Source of the DNA: Doris montereyensis
Lineage: Eukaryota; Mollusca; Gastropoda; Nudibranchia; Dorididae
Reading direction: 5' to 3'
Length of the DNA stretch: 64,000 bases
Assembly (NCBI GenBank): GCA_037039925.1
Contig: JAXRKP010001760.1
Coordinates: 27,501 to 91,500, forward strand
Shown: positions 59,310 through 64,000 of the stretch, in pieces
Position numbering within the stretch: the first letter of the stretch is position 1
Layout of the letters: every line of letters begins with the position of its first letter
Notes under the pieces: generated by a model
Databases searched by the model: none
Seen by the model: the letters and a program-made list of their open reading frames with translations, nothing else
Told to the model about the DNA's origin: nothing
Translations under genes and position numbers: made by a program

Positions 59310-59755
59310 ACTAAAGTTCTTCCAGAGCCCAAGCTTATCCCGGACAGGTGATAATAATCACATCCTAGACAGCATACTAGTCTGACACAGGTTTTTACTC
59401 CCAAACTTAAGGAGCGCAGTTAGCTCGGTTGGTAGCAGGCTTTCTTTTCATGGTGATGGGTGCCGACGCAGAGGTCGCGGGTTCGATCCCCATGGTGGCC
59501 AGGATTTTTTTTGGTCTATTTCTTGTATTTGTCTCGTCTTTGTTCCTATTGGGCTTTCATATTGTCTTATGTCATTACCTTCACTACCCCCAAACTAGTG
59601 AGTCTACCCATTTGCACCTGACTCGAGTGGGTGAAAACGCATGCTCAGTACCTTTCCCAAGTAACTCAAAGTCCGACCTAGCTGTGCTAATATTTGAACC
59701 CGGGACCTCATGAGCCCAAGTTCTACAGCCCAGCCACTCGCCCACCGGCGCCATG
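59310..59755 (-). mobile_element. tRNA-derived SINE split by a second SINE
   Basis: The outer minus-strand copy of the 37043 family is in two parts: 59755-59588 (head ggcgccggtgggcgagtggc, B-box cgggttcaaat) and 59410-59310 (tttactcccaaact to ccagagcccaagcttatccc). The insertion at 59411 lies between them. Confidence 0.8.
59411..59587 (+). mobile_element. nested tRNA-derived SINE
   Basis: Starts ggagcgcagttagctcggtt (A-box) with cgcgggttcgatcccc (B-box), so a distinct, less decayed tRNA head on the plus strand. It is flanked by cccaaactta and cccaaactag, a probable target-site duplication created on insertion into the older SINE. Confidence 0.75.
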
Positions 59756-60300
59756 AGATGCTCATGTAGGCAGACATTATCCCGGATTATGTGGCATGAA
59801 ATGGAAACTTTATATGTATAGTAGAGTTATAAATAAGCATTCTATGACCCTGGAGTTGAAAGGTTAGTTTTTCTAAGATTTTACATTCTATGGGTATTAA
59901 AAAATAAAATCAGCTTCAAAGCACCTATATGGTGGGCTAATTTTATAAATTCACGCATTAAATTTATTGTTTTAGGTCAAAATGCACCCTGAAAACACGA
60001 TAAAATAATCCAGGCAGTAAACTAGACGCATCACCGTATTTTCATCAAATCGTGTTTGTTTACATTTTCATCTAGACTCTATCTTTGTAAGTAGTAAGCA
60101 TCATTGTATCAGTGATTGTCAAACAGTGGTTCATTATTAAGGACAATTTCTTAGATTCAAACTGTGGAATTATGCGTTGTTTGCATGAAAGCGTATTTTA
60201 TAACCATTTGCTTTCGCTGCAAAGTTTTATTTTAAAGTAAGAATAGCTGACAACTCAACTGTGCCAACACACTGACTTAACCCACACCATTGACATTACC
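59756..60300. other. no feature seen
   Basis: Unique AT-rich sequence. Confidence 0.4.
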
Positions 60301-60304
60301 ATAA

Positions 60305-60480
60305 CTATTCTAGATCTAGATCTAGATCTATATATAGATTAGATCTAGACTAGAGCTAGATCAAGATCTAGTTATTTTTAAGTGACATCTTTTATGCATA
60401 AATTATATGACTAAACGCTAGATCTACATCTAGATATAGATCTAGATCTAGATGTAGATGTAGACCTAGATCTAGTTTCT
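60305..60480. repeat. GATCTA palindromic hexamer cluster
   Basis: Several runs of tagatc copies, same hexamer as at 3045-3505. Confidence 0.85.
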
Positions 60481-60739
60481 AGTTTTACAGACGCTTTCCA
60501 TTTCCCCCATATCGACGGAAACTATTGTTGCGTCCGGTGAATCGGGAATTTAGTGTTCTTCCAGATAATACCGTTTCACGTGATATTATATTATTATCAT
60601 ACATTATACGTTTTTCATTTCTGTTCATATTATTTCCTTTTCGTGTTTTCCACATATTTACGGAAATGGTTGACTGCATAAGCGTCAGGGAGCCGAACCA
60701 TAGATAATTGACTCAATTTTTCAAAGCGCAGAACAATTA

Positions 60740-60820
60740 CAGTGGTCTCCGCCAAAGAGACTGATCCTCATGAGATACAAATTGTAGTATCTTAGCTGAC
60801 GGTCTCTTCGGCGAATTCTG
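60740..60820. repeat. short inverted repeat
   Basis: gccaaagagac (60751-60761) and gtctcttcggc (60802-60812) pair with one mismatch around a 40-base spacer. Both outer ends carry cag/ctg. Could be a small MITE. Confidence 0.35.
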
Positions 60821-60824
60821 AACA

Positions 60825-61340
60825 CATTTGAGGAAGGGAGGTTTAGCCCATATTATAATTACATACTATTTATCGGTCAGACCTTTAGGCCTAGAGCTCA
60901 GATTGAAAACAAGAAGGAGGAGCATATTGGGAAATGTTAGGAAGAGCAAAGCAGTGTACATTTCTAGACACGTTTGATTACAACACTAGGTTGCCATTGC
61001 ATCAAACAATAAGGCCTAATTCAGTTTGAATTCAGTCCATCATCAGTCCTTTATCGGTGAAAACATGCTTCCACACTAGTCCGCATCGGTTGTGACAACG
61101 CCTGGACCTAGTCAGTTCCAATCACCTGCTCTGTGAGTGTCATCTGGCGATGCAGGCCGCAGATGTCAATCGGCTCGTGCATTTGGTGTCAACATCAGTC
61201 CAACACTGGCTACGAGTGGCTAGCAGAGATTTGAGTTTATTCTAGGCCTACAACAAGATGTAGATCTACAATGACATGTTCCAGACAGAGAGAAACGCAG
61301 AATTGCCGATCTGGATTTGAATTTTCGTTTCATTACAATG
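60825..61340. other. no feature seen
   Basis: Unique sequence without recognised genes. Confidence 0.35.
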
Positions 61341-61344
61341 AGTT

Positions 61345-61580
61345 TATTAAACACACTTTTGTGCTTTCCGGACTGCTTTTAAACAGCCACGGGAACTTTA
61401 ACTTTAACAGAGCGCTTTGATCTGCACATAGGACCTCATTTTTATTGCGTGTCGATTCACCTTGTCTAACCTGAACCGAAAAAGATTGAGAAAATTCTTC
61501 AACCTGTCGGGCACTAATCCACAACCCTTTGGTTGAGAGGCGGACACCTTACCTGTGAACCATCAAGTCCCCATGATGGA
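61345..61580 (-). mobile_element. second SINE-like family, copy 2
   Basis: Minus-strand relative of 57850-58105: gatggttcacaggtaaggtg, tcaaccaaagggttgtgg, aggtcctatgtgcagatca and aaagttcccgtggctg. Confidence 0.6.
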
Positions 61581-61859
61581 CAGTAGCAACTATAAAGTGT
61601 AATACATCATTTCAGATGTTTTTACGGTCATGAACTTGTTTATGATATCCATTTTTTTACTTGCTGATAATTTGCTTTATAGTTGGCCATTATTGTTATC
61701 TTATTTGTTTCATAGTGATTCATGGCGAGGTGCATGGGGGCTTATTAATTTTTTTATTTAAACCTCAAAGATGAAAAAAAACAGCAGAGAAACCAACATT
61801 TCAAGTCTACGGTCTCGGGACGTTAGTAGTTTAGCCAACTTTTGATCTTCTGTTTGCAC

Positions 61860-64000
61860 ATTATGTGCCCACCCAAGTCCCAACTATGGCTGATGCTATC
61901 GATTAGCACCTGCTGGGACTGAGTGAGAAAAACGTGGTCAATGTATTCCCAAACCGGGCAGTGGACAGGTAGGCACCTGTATGGGGAGTAGATGATCCCA
62001 CCCTCCAGTCTCCTGCTGCCCTGCAGGCAGGTCTTGACTGACCAAAGACTAAGGGAGTTAACCCTGACAGAAAATAACAACCTGCTACCTTGCAGGCTGG
62101 TCTTGAATAACTAAAGGCTAAGAGAGTTAACCCTGACAGAAAATAACAAGACCTGGCATGGGGCTTCAAGGTTACAACTCCACCGTATACCTAGGGTACA
62201 ATGGGCTAATCTTCTGCTTATCCAAAACCAAACTGATTCAGAGAAAAAAATAAGTATAATATAACCGTCTTGATCTTTCTAAAATGAACTTGTAAACGAA
62301 TACGGACTGATTTTTGGAGCTTGGAACGTTAGGGCAATAAATGGAAAAGAATTAGAATTAGTTGAAGAAATGACAAAATTCAAAGTAGATATTTTGGCCA
62401 TTACAGAAACAAAGAAAAACGGACAAGGAATAGAAAATGTAGGACCGATTCACATTTTAATATTCTCAGGAGTAGATGTCAAAGATAGAGCTAGAGCAGG
62501 AGAAGACCTCATAGTGCATAAAAGATATGAAAAGTTACTAGAAAATTGGAAATTTATAAGCCCACGACTATTAGAGGTAAATATTAAACCAAAAGGACGA
62601 GAAATTAAATTATTAATAGCTTATGGACCAAACGAAGACGCAACTAAGTAAGAAAAAGATATCTTCAAAACGATTTACAAATAGTTGCAGAGAATCTAAA
62701 ACCCAAACAGGAACTAATGCTTTTACTAATTAGGAGATTTAAATGCTAGAGTAGGCAACAATGTAGAAACGTCAGGAGGAGTAATAGGTAAAGAAGGAGA
62801 GACAACAACTTCTCCCAATGGAGAGAGAGTAATAGATTTTTGCCTAAAGAATAACATGAAAAATAGCCAACACCTTTTTCCTCATACAGATATCCACAAA
62901 TATACAAGACTAAATGAAGACAGGTGTGAAAAGTCCATGATAGACTACATAATAGTTAGCAGCTCCCTTTTTACAGTACAATGGATGCAAGAGTAAACAG
63001 AGGAGCTGAAATATTTAGTAATCATCACTTAGTGATAGCCAAAATGAGATTACTGACTGAAGAAAACAAACAGAAAAAAGAGAAGAAAGCTACTAAACTC
63101 AAAATAGAAGAACTAAATAAACCAGTAGTAAAACATGTATACCAATCTAGGATGAAAAGATTTGTTAGTGAAAGACAGATGGATCTGAATGATAGCACAA
63201 TAGAAGAAAAGTGGCAGATGTATAAAGAAACATTCCTCAGTTGTACTGAAGAGGTCTGTGGTATGAAACAAATTAAAGGAGATAGGAAAAGAACAGCATG
63301 GTGGAATGCGAACGTCAAGACTAAGATCAAAGAAAATAAGGATACCTGGAAGAAATACTTGCAAACAAAGAGACCAGAGGATAGGATAGATTATGTAAAT
63401 AAAAGAACTATCGCCAAAGAGGAAGTGAGGAAAGCAAAACAGAAACAATGGGAAGAGTTTGGACAAAGACTTCAAGAAAGATATCAAGGAAATCAAAAGC
63501 TGTTCTGGGGAGCAATAAAGAGCATGAAAAGACCAAAGCATGCCCAATATGACAAATTGAGAATGCCAAAGGAGAAATAATGAAAGAAGACAGCGAAATC
63601 ATGGAAACGTATGGAGAAAGCATTTTCACCAATTACATAATCCTCCAGAACGTATGAAACAAGGAGTAAAGATCAATTAGTAAGAGTAACCAAGTAATCC
63701 AGAGGAGATAGCTGAAGATGTAGATATATCAATGGAAGAACTTCAAACAGCTATAAGAAAAGTGAAATTGGAAAAGCCCCAGGAGCAGAAGTTAATTAAA
63801 TACCAAGGGAGAGAGGCAGACAAACTACTACATGCAATATGCCAACAAGCATGAAAGTCCAAACAGGTGCCAGACGACTGGAAGAAGGGAACAGTAGTAC
63901 CAATACATAAGAAAGGATCAACTGTGGAATGCTCAAACTATAGAGGGATATCACTACTTAGCGTTCCAGGAAAAGTATATGCCAGGATTCTGGAAATGAG
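61860..64000 (+). mobile_element. RTE/CFDP2-like LINE, 5' half, runs off the window
   Basis: Leader with a tandem duplication of about 67 bp (two copies of gcaggtcttga/gcaggctggtcttga...gagttaaccctgacagaa, about 62025-62150), then the endonuclease domain: LIFGAWNVRAINGKELEL at about 62310, VDILAITETKK, LLIAYGPNE, and after frameshifts GDLNARVGNNV (about 62735) and DYIIVSSS (about 62945). At 62981-63580 an open stretch of 199 codons has SNHHLVIAKMRLL, WWNANVKTKIKE and KEEVRKAKQKQWEEF. The RT start (CSNYRGISLLSVPGK, VYARILEM) is at the window edge. The catalytic SDH of the endonuclease reads SNH here, while the copy at 23.3-26.7 kb keeps SDH. Multiple frame breaks: inactive. Confidence 0.82.

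Noticed and set aside
59411..59505. A functional tRNA gene
   Set aside because: A- and B-boxes are present but the sequence does not fold as a plain cloverleaf by eye and it is followed by a SINE body with target duplication.

Overview
The window is nuclear DNA of an animal. The two protein genes I can assign have spliceosomal introns with GT-AG borders (one looks GC-AG), and most of the rest is tandem repeats, non-LTR (LINE) retrotransposons and tRNA-derived SINEs. The overall style (clusters of the palindromic hexamer GATCTA, V-shaped tRNA-SINE remnants, RTE-like and CR1/Rex-like LINEs, very many minisatellites) suggests a lophotrochozoan, most likely a gastropod mollusc. That is an inference, not something the sequence proves.

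Layout. 1-2.7 kb: a CR1/Jockey-like LINE on the minus strand whose reverse-transcriptase motifs have been turned into two minisatellites, with a third minisatellite at its 3' side. 4.0-4.7 kb: two more LINE scraps. 5.9-11.6 kb: a two-exon SLC22-type organic ion transporter gene on the minus strand (554 codons). Its 4-kb intron holds a CAA tract, a 77-bp repeat and a 22-bp minisatellite. 12-13.2 kb: a 200-bp segment flanked by 11-bp direct repeats and a long imperfect fold-back. 13.7 kb: a small ORF for a secreted eight-cysteine peptide. 14-21.3 kb: a 44-bp array, a broken acidic ORF, about 1 kb of microsatellite, a trinucleotide block and a 2.9-kb array of 25-bp units. 21.7-28.6 kb: three LINE remnants on the minus strand, including a near full-length RTE-like copy. 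28.7-32.5 kb: a roughly 50-bp satellite, then a stretch that looks like an assembly blend.

32.5-55.9 kb is the gene for Mediator subunit 16 (MED16) on the plus strand. I find twelve exons covering about human residue 60 to the C-terminus. The first exon was not found. Nearly every longer intron has its own private minisatellite. The most striking structure is the 38.94-44.55 kb array: about 85 copies of a 66-bp unit made of the 3' end of a MED16 exon, its 5' splice site and the first bases of the intron. Several MED16 exons carry single-base frame breaks, at least two at short homopolymers, which points to consensus errors in a long-read assembly or to a recently dead copy.

55.9-64 kb holds further small arrays, SINEs (one nested inside another), a GATCTA cluster, and the first half of a second copy of the RTE-like LINE in plus orientation, running off the window. 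The two genes are unrelated in function: SLC22 is a plasma-membrane solute carrier and MED16 is a nuclear transcription co-regulator. No operon-like logic applies.
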